64,000 nucleotides of DNA. Origin: Hymenobacter sp. UV11. GTDB lineage: Bacteria > Bacteroidota > Bacteroidia > Cytophagales > Hymenobacteraceae. The position numbers and the translations under genes were made by a program. Where the stretch lies: positions 1-64,000 of the forward strand of contig NZ_SRII01000013.1 in the NCBI RefSeq assembly GCF_004684095.1, read 5' to 3'. Numbering within the stretch: the first letter of the stretch is position 1; each line of letters starts with the position of its first letter. Below the pieces are notes generated by a model. That model had not been told where the DNA came from, searched no databases, and saw nothing but the letters and a program-made list of their open reading frames with translations. Positions 1-8,641 of the stretch are shown in pieces.

Positions 1-2
1 TG

Positions 3-278
3 GAGGCGCTCGCCGCCAAAAAGGCGCGCGGTGCCCAGCTGGGCAATCCCCAGAACATGACGCCGGCCATCAGCCGCCAGGGGCAAGCCGCCATGCAGCG
101 CAATGCCCGCGAGCACCAGGCTAACCGGCAGGCGGCGCAGTTGGCCGACCTCTTGCGGACCAAGGGGCAGACCTTGTGGCAAATCGCGGTAGCACTCAAC
201 GCGACGGGCTACCGCACCCGGCGCGGCAAGGAGTTTCATGCCACTACCGTGTGGCGCTTGCTGCTCACCAGCTACTAA
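3..278 (+). CDS. Serine recombinase (resolvase family), C-terminal fragment cut by window start
   Basis: The reading frame is open from base 3, so the gene starts before the window and only about 91 C-terminal residues are visible. The first residues (ALAAKKARGAQLGNP) match the segment that follows the catalytic domain of resolvase/invertase-type serine recombinases. The end (IAVALNATGYRTRRGKEFHA followed by TTVWRLL) is the usual resolvase helix-turn-helix that binds the recombination site. The catalytic serine lies outside the window. It probably belongs to a mobile element or plasmid-derived resolvase left of the window. The family call is good; the specific role is unknown. Confidence 0.75.
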   Translation, partial: EALAAKKARGAQLGNPQNMTPAISRQGQAAMQRNAREHQANRQAAQLADLLRTKGQTLWQIAVALNATGYRTRRGKEFHATTVWRLLLTSY

Positions 279-424
279 GTAGGTTTGCACTAGCTCTTCA
301 AACTGGCTCTTGCTGGCTCTTGGCTCTGGCCGATGTAGTCAGGCCACCTCAGCCTGCTGGTTGGCTTGGGCAGAAGCGAAGCCGCCGGCCGCTTAATCTA
401 AAATTGCTACGGCCCCGTCTTTGG

Positions 425-1252
425 CTAAGGCGTAGCTGGCAGCACCAGCACGGGGATGGGGCTGTGCAGCAGCACGTGCGCCGTTACGCTGCGGTGAAAC
501 AGCTCGCCTAGGAAGCTGCGGGGGCGCGCCACCAGCACCACCCAGTCGAACTCGCCGCCGGCCACGGCTTGCAAAATACCGCCCGCCGGCGTGCCGTGCA
601 CCAACCCCTGCGTGCGTACTGCGGTAGCCAGGCCAAGGGCGAGGCCTGTGCGCTCAAGCGTTTCGCTGACCGCGGCCCGGCCGGCAGCTAGGCTGGCCGG
701 GTCGTGGCCGACGTGCAACACAGTAAGCTCCGCATGCAGCGCAGCGAATAGGTGCCGGACGAGTCCGGCCTGCGCTCCCAGGCTGAAATCTTCGCCATCG
801 AGAGCTAGTAGTATGCGACGCGGCACGCGGCTGGCGGGGGCACGAATAGGCACCACCAACATGGGCTGCGGGGCGGTGCGCAGGATATCCAGCGCGGCGG
901 TCGACACCAGCTCGTCGGGTATGGCCTCGGTATTGCGGTGGCCAAGAACGACCAGCGCGGGCTGGTAGCGGCGCAACGCATTGGCCACGGCGTCGGCTAC
1001 CTGGCCGTGCGCCACTTCGGCCACCACCGGCGCGGTCAGCTGCCGGGTTAGGCTGGCCAGCGCCAGGTCGATGGCCTCCTGGCTGAGATTATTTACCCGG
1101 CCGGTCAGGTACTCGGGGTCGAGGAGCGAGTCGCGGCGCACGTGCAGCAGCACCAGCTGCGCGCCGCTGGCGCTGGCCAGCGCATCGGCGTAGGCCAGGG
1201 CGTGGTCGGCGGGTTGAAAAAAATCGGTGAGCACCAGCAGCGAAAGGGTCAT
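425..1252 (-). CDS. Universal stress protein, tandem UspA domains
   Basis: The 275-residue protein has two Usp domains in tandem (about residues 1-140 and 145-275), cytoplasmic, with no signal peptide. Each half begins with a hydrophobic strand and ends with a strand of the type VLVxP. The classical ATP-binding G-x2-G-x9-G-S/T motif is not visible in either half. The second domain instead ends with a conserved block (RPRSFLGELFHRSVT) also present in the proteins at 7719 and, altered, at 27839 and 26949. It is transcribed divergently from ldhA. A CRP-like box and a degenerate -7 element (TTTG conserved) sit about 35-75 bp upstream. Function is inferred as stress or low-energy survival; the ligand is unknown. 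Confidence 0.88.
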   Translation of the reverse strand: MTLSLLVLTDFFQPADHALAYADALASASGAQLVLLHVRRDSLLDPEYLTGRVNNLSQEAIDLALASLTRQLTAPVVAEVAHGQVADAVANALRRYQPALVVLGHRNTEAIPDELVSTAALDILRTAPQPMLVVPIRAPASRVPRRILLALDGEDFSLGAQAGLVRHLFAALHAELTVLHVGHDPASLAAGRAAVSETLERTGLALGLATAVRTQGLVHGTPAGGILQAVAGGEFDWVVLVARPRSFLGELFHRSVTAHVLLHSPIPVLVLPATP

Positions 1253-1284
1253 TTGGCAGGGGTAGGGAAATGCGATACTGCCCG

Positions 1285-1380
1285 CAAAGGACCGGGCGCC
1301 CGCGCCCGGCCACCATGCATATTATCAGCTAGGCGCCTGATTTTAATCAGGCGAAAGACCGGCGTACTGATGGAAACTTG
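1285..1380. promoter_or_regulatory. Divergent CRP/FNR-like regulon promoter between usp and ldhA
   Basis: A perfect 20-bp palindrome at 1334-1353 (core CTGA-N6-TCAG, centre 1343.5) lies 29.5 bp before a -7 element gAAACTTG at 1373-1380 that would serve ldhA. A second box centred at 1321.5 (right half TCAG at 1325-1328) is exactly 22 bp upstream. For the minus strand that second box is the proximal one, and TTTG of a -7 element (GTCCTTTG, 1292 to 1285) is again at the same spacing, so the site looks bidirectional. Confidence 0.75.
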
Positions 1381-1495
1381 GCCTCGCTGCGGTGAAGTGC
1401 GCCGGGTGGCGGGCGGCAGCCACTGGTTCAAGCTTTCAACTGCCAAGCGCCATGCGGCGCCAGGGACACCGCATCTGTACTCTTTTCTGTCAACC

Positions 1496-2482
1496 ATGAA
1501 TGTGACCGTTTTCAGCACCCTGGACTTCGAGCGCCCCTTTTTGGAGCGGGCGAACGCGGGCCGGCACCAACTGCATTTTTACGAGGCGCCGCTAACCGAC
1601 CAGACCGTGCCGCTGGCCCAGGGGTCGCTGGCCGTCAGCGTGTTTGGCGCTGATGACCTGTCGGCCCCCGTGCTGGAGCAGCTGGTGGCGCACGGCGTGC
1701 GCTACGTGGTGGTGCGCGCCACCGGCATCGACCAGGTAGACCTGCCGGCCGCCCACCGGCTGGGCCTGCGCGTGGCCCACGTGCCCAATTATTCGCCCTA
1801 TGCCATTGCCGAGCACGCCGTGGCCCTGATGCTGGCCCTGGCCCGCCACCTGCGCCAGGCCGACCAGCAGCTGCGCGCCAACGACTTTTGCCTGGATAAG
1901 CTCATCGGCTTTGAGCTGCACGGCAAAACGGTGGGCATTGTGGGGGTAGGGCACATCGGGGCCGTGCTGGCGGGCATTCTGCACGGCTTCGGCTGCCGGC
2001 TGCTGGGCGAAGACGTGCAGCCCAACGACGAGCTGCGCCGCCGCTACGACCTGGAGTACGTGGCGCTGCCCGAGCTGTGCGCCCGGGCCGACATCATCAG
2101 CCTGCACGCGCCCTTAACGACCCAAACCCGGCACCTGTTTAATGACGAAGTAATGAGCCAGCTGAAGCCGGGTGCCATGCTCATCAACACCGGTCGGGGT
2201 GGCGTGCTCGACACGGCCGCCGCACTGCGCGCCCTCGACAGCGGCCAGCTCGCCTACCTGGGCCTCGACGTGTACGAGGCTGAGAAAGGGCTGTTTTTTA
2301 CCGACCACACCCGCGACCCGCTGCGCGACGCCACGTTTGCGCGGCTGCTTACCTACCCTAACGTGCTCGTGACCGGGCACCAGGGCTACCTCACCCGCGA
2401 GGCCCTGACCACTATTGCCACGGCCGTAGCGGCCAGCCTCGACGCCTGGGCCCTGGACCAGCCCGCGCCGCACGAGCTGTAG
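1496..2482 (+). CDS. ldhA: D-lactate dehydrogenase (2-hydroxyacid dehydrogenase)
   Basis: This NAD-dependent enzyme reduces pyruvate to D-lactate in the cytoplasm, a fermentative NADH sink. At 328 residues it has the usual length. It shows the Rossmann glycine motif GVGHIG (residues 150-155) and the catalytic triad in family order: Arg234 (NTGRGG), Glu263 (DVYEAE) and His295 (TGHQGYL). The E-x-E-x-x-LFF and TGHQ segments are those of the E. coli LdhA branch rather than of glycerate or formate dehydrogenases. The ATG at 1496 is chosen because the frame upstream contains the promoter palindrome. Start to -7 element is about 115 bp, leaving a fairly long leader. A BLUF gene follows 33 bp downstream. 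Confidence 0.92.
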   Translation: MNVTVFSTLDFERPFLERANAGRHQLHFYEAPLTDQTVPLAQGSLAVSVFGADDLSAPVLEQLVAHGVRYVVVRATGIDQVDLPAAHRLGLRVAHVPNYSPYAIAEHAVALMLALARHLRQADQQLRANDFCLDKLIGFELHGKTVGIVGVGHIGAVLAGILHGFGCRLLGEDVQPNDELRRRYDLEYVALPELCARADIISLHAPLTTQTRHLFNDEVMSQLKPGAMLINTGRGGVLDTAAALRALDSGQLAYLGLDVYEAEKGLFFTDHTRDPLRDATFARLLTYPNVLVTGHQGYLTREALTTIATAVAASLDAWALDQPAPHEL

Positions 2483-2515
2483 AACCGGCTCTTTTTTTAC
2501 CCTTATTCCGTACCC

Positions 2516-2992
2516 GTGGACCTCTATCACCTCATCTACCAAAGCCAGGCCCTGGGCGAATTCGGCGAGGCCGAGCTGGCGGCCTTGCTGCGGCGGGGCC
2601 GAACGCACAACCAGGACGCCAACATCTCGGGCGTGCTGCTGCACACAACCGACGGGCGATTCCTACAAGTGCTGGAAGGCCCCAAAACGGCCGTGCGCCA
2701 CCTCTACTACCACCTTATCCTGTCCGATACCCGCCATTTTCACTGCCAAGTGATAAGCGAGGGGTCGTGCGACCGGCGCAGCTTTGCCGGCTGGGCAATG
2801 GGCTGCCGCCTGGCCCAGCTGGCCGACTTGCGCACGCTGCTGGGCGAAGCGCCGGCCGACGACCTGGGGCTCACCCACCGGCCCTACCCCCGCCCCCAGC
2901 TGCTGGCGCTGCTGGAGGGCTTCGTGGCGCAAGGCCCCGTCGAAACGGGGCAAGCACATGCGCTGGACAGCCAGCCAACCCGCCATTACTAA
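2516..2992 (+). CDS. BLUF-domain blue-light sensor (short, single domain)
   Basis: The 158-residue protein consists of one BLUF domain (about 1-100) plus a short helical tail. BLUF proteins bind FAD and respond to blue light. The key residues are all in place: Tyr8, Asn32, Gln51 (FLQVLEG) and Trp93/Met95 (GWAM). There is no fused output domain, so it must act through a partner protein. The start is a GTG at 2516, 33 bp after ldhA, which suggests an operon with ldhA and the L,D-transpeptidase (35-bp overlap with the latter). A close paralogue lies at 41509-41958. Confidence 0.9.
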   Translation: MDLYHLIYQSQALGEFGEAELAALLRRGRTHNQDANISGVLLHTTDGRFLQVLEGPKTAVRHLYYHLILSDTRHFHCQVISEGSCDRRSFAGWAMGCRLAQLADLRTLLGEAPADDLGLTHRPYPRPQLLALLEGFVAQGPVETGQAHALDSQPTRHY

Positions 2993-4487
2993 CCCCACTT
3001 CGCCCGTGGCGCTCTTTCCTGACATTCGGCTGCTGGGCTGCTGCACTGGCTTGCTGCTGGCCACGCAGTGCGGCTCTACGCCCCCGCAAGAGCAGCTACC
3101 GACCACGCTGACCTTGGCTGTTAAAGCGCAGGATAACAGGTTTATAAACCCCATAATCCGGGCCTTGCTGGATACGGCCGCAGCTGGCAGCACTGGCCGC
3201 GCCGATGAGCAGCTAGGCTTGCAAGCGGGCGCGGAGGTACGGGCTTTCTACGGCGCGGCCTGCGCGCCCGCCTGGCTGGTGGCCGATAGCCTCGGGCCCG
3301 ATGCTACGGTGGCCCTGGCGCTGCTGGCGCAGGCCCCCGCGCACGGCTTGCGCCCGACGGACTACGGCAGCGAGCGCCTTCAGCTCCTGCGCGATTCGCT
3401 GGCCCAGCCCGGCACGCCAATGGGCCGGGCCAGCCAGCGGGCGCGCCTCGACGTGTACCTAACCGATGCCGTGCTGGGCTTTATGCGCGATGTCGGCCGC
3501 GGCCGGCTGCACCGCTACACGGCTTCGATGAGCGAAAAGGCCGTCGGGCCGAGTGGCCAGCCGGCGGCCCGGCTGCGGGCGGCGCTGAGCCAGCACGCGG
3601 TGCCCGCCGCTATGCTGGCCGGCCAGCCCGCCAACCGCGAGTATCGCCAGCTGCAGCGGGCGCTGGCGCAGTGGCTGGCACTGCCCGGCGCTCCTGATTC
3701 GGCGGCTCAGCGGCGGGGCCGGTACGAGCAGGCGGCCGTCAACCTGGAGCGCTGGCGCTGGGACGCCCTGCCACCCACGCCCGACTATGTGCTGATTAAC
3801 ATTGCGGCCTGCGAGCTGCTGGTGGTGGTCCCCGACTCGGTGCCCCGCCGCTACCGGGTGGTGGTGGGCAAGCCCACCACGCCTACCCCCACCCTCAGCA
3901 GCAGCATCGACCACTTCACCCTGGCCCCCGACTGGCACGTGCCCCGCTCCATTGCCACCCGCGAGATGCTGCCCCGCCTCAAGCGCGATGCCAGCTACCT
4001 GGCCCAGCATAAGTATGCCCTCTACGATGCGCGCGGCCGGCTGCTCGATGCGCGCAGCGTCAACTGGGCCGGCGTCACGGCCCGGAACTTTCCCTACACC
4101 GTTCGCCAATCGGCCGGCTGCGATAACGCGCTGGGCAACATTGTGTTTCGCTTTACTAATCCGTACTCGGTATACGTACACGATACGCCGGAGCGCCAGG
4201 TATTTGCGCAGCCGTACCGCGCCCTGAGCCACGGCTGCATTCGCCTGCAAACCCCCTTCGAGCTGGCGGCCTACCTGCTGCGGCGCGGCGGCCAGCCGGT
4301 GCAGCTGCCCAGCGAGGCCGAGTGCGCCCGCCAGCCCCGCCCCCGCGATGTGCAGCTGCGCCGCCCCATGCCGCTGTTCGTGCGCTACGCCACCTGCACG
4401 GCCGAGGGTGGCCATCTGCGCTTTCTGCCCGACCTCTACCACCGCGACGAAGTAATCCGCCAGGGCTTGTTCGGGCCCAAGTCGTAG
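2958..4487 (+). CDS. L,D-transpeptidase, YcbB/LdtD-like
   Basis: This is a predicted exported enzyme that cross-links peptidoglycan stem peptides (3-3 links). With the ATG at 2958 it has 509 residues, starting inside the BLUF gene (35-bp overlap). The N-terminus carries a hydrophobic stretch (LLGCCTGLLLA) that may be a signal peptide or lipoprotein signal. The middle third is helical and matches the scaffold region of YcbB-type enzymes. The YkuD catalytic domain lies at about 310-470 with the nucleophile Cys427 in SHGCIRL, and an upstream His in YVHDT. Its placement after ldhA and a photoreceptor suggests envelope remodelling under the same stress promoter. Confidence 0.88.
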   Translation: MRWTASQPAITNPTSPVALFPDIRLLGCCTGLLLATQCGSTPPQEQLPTTLTLAVKAQDNRFINPIIRALLDTAAAGSTGRADEQLGLQAGAEVRAFYGAACAPAWLVADSLGPDATVALALLAQAPAHGLRPTDYGSERLQLLRDSLAQPGTPMGRASQRARLDVYLTDAVLGFMRDVGRGRLHRYTASMSEKAVGPSGQPAARLRAALSQHAVPAAMLAGQPANREYRQLQRALAQWLALPGAPDSAAQRRGRYEQAAVNLERWRWDALPPTPDYVLINIAACELLVVVPDSVPRRYRVVVGKPTTPTPTLSSSIDHFTLAPDWHVPRSIATREMLPRLKRDASYLAQHKYALYDARGRLLDARSVNWAGVTARNFPYTVRQSAGCDNALGNIVFRFTNPYSVYVHDTPERQVFAQPYRALSHGCIRLQTPFELAAYLLRRGGQPVQLPSEAECARQPRPRDVQLRRPMPLFVRYATCTAEGGHLRFLPDLYHRDEVIRQGLFGPKS

Positions 4488-4625
4488 CCCGGCCTGGTGA
4501 ACCCCTGCGGCCTTGAAGATTATGATAAAATTCTTCATATCAGTGCATTATTAATAAACGCAGTGGCTGAATGCTACTGACAATTTACAAGCGTTTCCGG
4601 TCAATGCGTAGCCGGTTAGCGCCTG

Positions 4626-4696
4626 GCCTACCCCCGGTTTTCCTGACGAAGCTCATGCCCAGGGCATGAGCTTCGTCAGGAAAACCGGGGGTAGGC
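4626..4696. repeat. Perfect 35-bp inverted repeat (cruciform-capable)
   Basis: Bases 4626-4660 are the exact reverse complement of 4662-4696, with a single A between them. It lies about 140 bp after the L,D-transpeptidase gene, so it may act as a strong terminator or mRNA stabiliser. There is no U-run, and the symmetry is longer than a terminator needs. The ends carry the CCTACCCC octamer common in this window. Confidence 0.9.
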
Positions 4697-4776
4697 GCAG
4701 CTACTTTTAGGTGGCCTGTTCTTTCCACTCCAATGACGCTTTCTCTCCCTAAAATAGTTGCCGCTACGCTGGTTAG

Positions 4777-5361
4777 GTGGCTGCCACTAGCCGCCGCGGC
4801 TCCAGCGTGCAGCACAGCACCCGCGCCAACACCCCAGCCGTGGTAGCCCCGAGGCCGGAAATACTGCCCTTGGGCCAACCGGCAGCGCGGCGTGGCGCAA
4901 AGCCTCGTGCCTGGGCAGGCAAGAAGCTCCTTTGGGTGCTTTGGGCGGCCCTGTTGCCGGGCCCGGCCGTGCACGCGCAGGCTATAGCAACCGCAGATGT
5001 GCCCCCGCTGGCTTACGGGGCAATGTTTCGGCAATATCCGCAGGCCCGGCAGGTGACCTGGCGAAGGTTTCAGGACTGGTACCAGGCCAGCTACTCCCAG
5101 GGCCACACCCGCCGGCTGGTGCGGTTCAACAGCAACGGCGATGTGGAGGCTACGGGCCAGGATATGGCGCTCAGTGCGCTCTCGCTCCCCATAAAGCACA
5201 CCCTGGCCACGTACTACCCCACCCGCACCTTTTGCCGCGCCATAGAGGTGACCAATGCCCGGACCGGGGGTCTCACCTACGAGATGGCCACCTGCGAAAC
5301 CGCCCTCAGCCGAACCGTCACGCTGACGGCCAACGGCCGGAAAATACCCCGTCCCGAATAG
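4777..5361 (+). CDS. Exported hypothetical protein with PepSY-like (DUF2874-type) fold
   Basis: The real start is uncertain. The frame is open from 4777, but a typical signal peptide (KKLLWVLWAALLPGPAVHAQA) begins only about 48 codons in, so a GTG near 4840 or a TTG near 4870 is likely. The mature part (about 125 residues) has the pattern YPQARQVTW...RRLVRFNSNGDVEATGQDM...LPIKHTLATYYP. That pattern resembles the PepSY-like periplasmic domain common in Bacteroidota, where a strand pair is followed by a helix ending in a Y-P turn. The function of that family is not established. It stands alone, with a palindrome upstream and a regulon promoter downstream. Confidence 0.55.
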   Translation: MAATSRRGSSVQHSTRANTPAVVAPRPEILPLGQPAARRGAKPRAWAGKKLLWVLWAALLPGPAVHAQAIATADVPPLAYGAMFRQYPQARQVTWRRFQDWYQASYSQGHTRRLVRFNSNGDVEATGQDMALSALSLPIKHTLATYYPTRTFCRAIEVTNARTGGLTYEMATCETALSRTVTLTANGRKIPRPE

Positions 5362-5443
5362 CCGGAGGGCATCCACTTTGCCCAAGGCGCTGGCCTGCGT
5401 GCTGGCCTGTGCGGCCGGCTGGCGCGGGGCAGCCACCGGGCGG

Positions 5444-5513
5444 CTACCTGACAAACATCAGGTAGTAAGACAATAATCATCAGGGCATTGCGGGGTAGAA
5501 GGGCGGAATTTTG
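5444..5513 (+). promoter_or_regulatory. Regulon promoter for the BON gene
   Basis: The distal box is a 22-bp palindrome at 5444-5465 (core CTGA-N6-TCAG, centre 5454.5). The proximal box is centred at 5476.5 with the right half TCAG (5480-5483). The -7 element gAATTTTG is at 5506-5513, 29.5 bp from the proximal centre. The gene starts 58 bp further on. Confidence 0.8.
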
Positions 5514-5570
5514 TGGCCTGCTTACTTCCTCACCCCGGTCGGGCAGCGGCCAGCCTTTATTCCTTTTCCC

Positions 5571-7025
5571 ATGCAAACCCTGGAAACCTTCGCGCCGTTT
5601 GCTACGGCCGACCACCTGTCGGACGCCGACATTACGGCCGCCATCGAGCTGTTTTTCATGACCAAAAAAGGTGTGCCCACCCACCTGATTGACGTGGCCG
5701 CCCACGACGGTATTGTGAAGCTAACGGGCATCACCGACAACCTGCTGGCCAGCGAGCGGGCCGAGGAAATCGCCCTGGCCGTGCGCGGCGTGCGGGGCGT
5801 GGTCAACGAGGTAATCATCAGCACGCCCGACGTGCCCAACAGCGAGCTGTACCAGGCCGTGACCCAGGCCCTGGCCACCGACCCTGCTACCACCGACTAC
5901 AACGTGGCCTGCCGCGTGGCCGAGGGGGTAGTCACGCCCACCGGCGTGGTGCAGTCGTGGGCCGAGCAGCAGCTGGTGCTGCGCGTGCTGCGGGGCGTGC
6001 GCGGGGTGCGCCGCCTGGTAACCGATGAGCTGATTATTCGCTGGGGCGAAATGCAGAACTCGGACGAGGAAATCAGCGCCCAAATCCGCGAGCTGCTGGC
6101 CTGGGACATCCGGGTGTTCAGCGACCAGATAGTGGTGCGCACCAACGACCGGGCGGTGCACCTGAGTGGCACGGTGGGCACCGCCGCCGAGCGCGCCCAA
6201 GTAGTAGCCGTGGCCTACCAGGCCGGCGCGACCCGCGTCGATGCCCTCGACCTGTTTGTGGCCTACTGGGCCATCAGCCCCGAGCTGCGGCGCGAGAAAT
6301 TTGCCCAGCGCGCCGATGCCGACATTGCCCAGGCCGTGCTCGACACCTTCCGCTACGACCCGCGCGTGCTGTCGTACCAGCCCGTGGTGGTGGTGCACGA
6401 TGGCGTGGTAACGCTGACCGGCCAGGTGAGCAGCCTGCGCGCCAAGCAAAGCGCCGAGCACGATGCCCGCCACGTAGTGGGCGTCTGGAACGTATACAAC
6501 CTGCTGAAGGTGCGCACCCGCTGGTTTACGCCCGATGTGGAGGTGCGCCAGGCCATTCTTGATGCGCTGGCGCGGGACCCTTACGTGAGCATCTTCGATT
6601 TTCGGGTGCGGGTGACCAATGGCCGGGCCCACCTCGATGGGCTGGTTAACAGCCACTTCGAGCACGCCCAGGCCGCCGAGGTAGCCAGCGGCGTAAGCGG
6701 CGTGGCCGAAGTTGAGAACAACGTGCGCGTGCTGGGCAGTACCGCTTTTGCCGGCCCGGCCGCCGCCTGGTACCCCGGCGCGCTGCGCCCGACTGCTCGT
6801 CCAAACTCCGATTTTGCCCTGGCTGAGCGCATCCGGACGCTGTTTTTCTGGTCGGCCAGCCTGCACAATCAAGACGTGGAGGTGCTGGTGGAAAACGGCC
6901 GCGCTACCCTCACGGGCACCGTCGATACGTGGCTCGACCGCGAGCAGGCCACCTTCGATGCCTACGAGGCCGGCGCCCTCGCGGTAGACAATGACTTACT
7001 AGTTTCCACCGCCAGTGGGCTATAG
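5571..7025 (+). CDS. Six-BON-domain protein
   Basis: The 484-residue protein is built from six consecutive BON domains of about 70 residues (roughly 12-85, 90-160, 168-240, 248-330, 338-410, 420-484). Each has the pattern D-x-x-I...V...G-x-V-x-L-x-G-x-V...A...GV-x-x-V. BON domains in OsmY-type proteins are thought to bind membranes or ligands. Here no signal peptide or transmembrane segment is visible, so the protein appears cytoplasmic, unlike OsmY. ATG 5571 follows the regulon promoter directly. A paralogue with the same six-domain plan is at 45700-47139, also under a regulon promoter. Confidence 0.88.
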   Translation: MQTLETFAPFATADHLSDADITAAIELFFMTKKGVPTHLIDVAAHDGIVKLTGITDNLLASERAEEIALAVRGVRGVVNEVIISTPDVPNSELYQAVTQALATDPATTDYNVACRVAEGVVTPTGVVQSWAEQQLVLRVLRGVRGVRRLVTDELIIRWGEMQNSDEEISAQIRELLAWDIRVFSDQIVVRTNDRAVHLSGTVGTAAERAQVVAVAYQAGATRVDALDLFVAYWAISPELRREKFAQRADADIAQAVLDTFRYDPRVLSYQPVVVVHDGVVTLTGQVSSLRAKQSAEHDARHVVGVWNVYNLLKVRTRWFTPDVEVRQAILDALARDPYVSIFDFRVRVTNGRAHLDGLVNSHFEHAQAAEVASGVSGVAEVENNVRVLGSTAFAGPAAAWYPGALRPTARPNSDFALAERIRTLFFWSASLHNQDVEVLVENGRATLTGTVDTWLDREQATFDAYEAGALAVDNDLLVSTASGL

Positions 7026-7034
7026 GGTAATGCC

Positions 7035-7256
7035 ATGCGTTCTTCTTCTCGCACCAGCGCTACTGGCCTGCCGCGTGCGGCTAGCCGCCACGACCCCGGC
7101 ACCGTGAGCCCGGCTACCCTGCACATTGCCCAGGAAGCCGACGCCAGCATGTCGCCCGATAGCTGGGAGTCCAATTACGCTCCGCCGGCTTTTGTAGCCG
7201 AAGCGTCGGCGGCCAGCCCCGTTTTCTCCGTGGCTGGGGCGTCGCCGGCTGCTTAG
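7035..7256 (+). CDS. Small hypothetical protein
   Basis: This frame encodes 73 residues beginning 9 bp after the BON gene, so it could be translated from the same mRNA. It is rich in Ala, Ser and Pro, with no hydrophobic segment and no recognised domain. The composition is only weakly protein-like; it may be a chance frame. It ends just before a nested inverted-repeat element. Confidence 0.35.
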   Translation: MRSSSRTSATGLPRAASRHDPGTVSPATLHIAQEADASMSPDSWESNYAPPAFVAEASAASPVFSVAGASPAA

Positions 7257-7293
7257 GCAGTTGGTGTTACGCAGTTTTTTTCGCCCTCGGTGT

Positions 7294-7569
7294 GCGCCTC
7301 ACCCCCTAGCCCCCTCTCCGAAAAGGAGAGGGGGGAACCAGCTTTAGTTTAAAGCTATAAAAATCAGTAATTTATACTAACTTAACCCAAGTTGCGAGGC
7401 ATGCTCCCCGGTCCGTCGGCGCGAGCCGGCCGACCGGTTGTCGTTGACAAATGCGAACTGCGCAACGACAACCGGTCGGCCGGCTCGCGCCGGCGGACCG
7501 GCCAGGCGGCCCCGCCAGCTGAAACTTTCGCCCGCTCCTTTTCGGAGAGGGGGCTAGGGGGTGAGGCGC
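7294..7569. mobile_element. MITE-like element with 35-bp terminal inverted repeats, containing a second hairpin repeat
   Basis: Bases 7294-7328 and 7535-7569 are perfect inverted repeats (outer ends gcgcctcaccccctagcccc). Outside them the similarity continues imperfectly with GTTACGC (7266-7272) against GCGTAAC (7589-7595). Inside lies the 39-bp hairpin pair at 7408-7501. There is no transposase. The same end sequence, including AGAACGACCCGCC and GCGTAACA, recurs alone at 31842-31912, so the outer repeat is a dispersed unit. Confidence 0.7.
7408..7501. repeat. REP-like hairpin pair, copy 1 (family A)
   Basis: Two 39-bp arms (7408-7446, 7463-7501) are inverted with one mismatch and a 16-bp spacer. 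Each arm is itself a hairpin of 13 bp with one conserved G-G mismatch at the seventh pair and a 4-base loop. Copy 3 (23945-24038) has the same arms and the same 16-bp spacer length. Confidence 0.85.
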
Positions 7570-7718
7570 ATGTGAGAACGACCCGCCGGCGTAACATCAG
7601 TTAGGCAGCTGTGCAGCAGCACAGCTACTTAGGGTGGTTTTGCAACGGTAGGCGCGCAGCCAGCAAATTACCCGAAAATTCAACGTACCAGTCCCTACCC
7701 TCTATCCCCTTCCGAGCT

Positions 7719-8564
7719 ATGAATTCCTCCATTCTCGTACTGGCCAATTTGCCGGAGGCCGCCGCTCACACGGCGCGCTATGCCGCCGCCCTGGGCCGCC
7801 CGCTGGGCCTGCGCCTAGCGCTGCTGCATTGCTACCTCTACCCGACACTGCTCGAACCAGAATTGGTGGGCGAAGTAGTGGAGCAGCTCGACCGCAACGA
7901 GGCCGAAACCCTGGCCGCGCTGCGCGCCCTGGCCAGCCGGCTGCCCGTGCCCGCCGAGGTAATAGAGGCAAGTGGACTGGTGGAAGACGACGTGGCCGCC
8001 GCCATTGGCCGCTACCAGCCGCTGCTGCTAGCCATGGGCCTGGGCTGCGCGTACGGCCTGCTCGATGAGCTGCTACGCAGCCAGGTGATGCCCGTGCTGC
8101 GGGCCACCGGCCGGCCGGTGCTGTTGGTGCCCGCCGCTCCGCTGGCTACGGCAGTGGCCCCGGTGGCCCCGCGCCGGGTGCTGCTGGCTGTCGATGGCGG
8201 GCCCTTTGCCCTGGCGGCGGCTTCCCTAAATCTGCGCCCGCTGCTGGCTTCCTGGGGGGCTGCGTACACGGTGGCGCACATTCTGCACGGCCCCGACGAG
8301 GCGGCCCGGTCAAGCCACCTGGCTTTGGCCGACGTGCAAGCCACTGGCCTGCTGCCGCCCGCCGCTCCGCTCCGACTATACCAGGAAATTTACGCCTCGC
8401 CGGTGGCGGGCATTTCGCAGGCCTTGGTCGACACCCGCGCCGACTTGCTGGTGCTCATTGCCCGGCCGCGCAGCTTTTTAGGGGCGCTGTTTCACCGTAG
8501 CGTTACGGCCGCTGTGCTACGCCACAGCCAGGTGCCGGTGCTGCTGCTGCCAGCGGTGGAATAG
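7719..8564 (+). CDS. Universal stress protein, tandem UspA domains
   Basis: The 281-residue cytoplasmic protein has two Usp domains (about 1-140 and 148-281). Neither half shows the G-x2-G-x9-G-S/T ATP motif. The C-terminal block RPRSFLGALFHRSVT followed by PVLLLP is nearly identical to that of the protein at 425-1252, so the two are close paralogues. Unlike the other stress genes, no regulon box with the right spacing is visible upstream. The 7294-7569 element ends 150 bp before the start and may have replaced the original promoter region. ATG 7719 is preceded by a pyrimidine-rich leader containing CCCTACCC. Confidence 0.87.
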   Translation: MNSSILVLANLPEAAAHTARYAAALGRPLGLRLALLHCYLYPTLLEPELVGEVVEQLDRNEAETLAALRALASRLPVPAEVIEASGLVEDDVAAAIGRYQPLLLAMGLGCAYGLLDELLRSQVMPVLRATGRPVLLVPAAPLATAVAPVAPRRVLLAVDGGPFALAAASLNLRPLLASWGAAYTVAHILHGPDEAARSSHLALADVQATGLLPPAAPLRLYQEIYASPVAGISQALVDTRADLLVLIARPRSFLGALFHRSVTAAVLRHSQVPVLLLPAVE

Positions 8565-8641
8565 GGGGTAGGGCCGCCGCCAGTTCCTTCTGTTCGGTTT
8601 TCTCTTCTAAAAACAGGGATGCTACCCGACCTCCTCATTGC

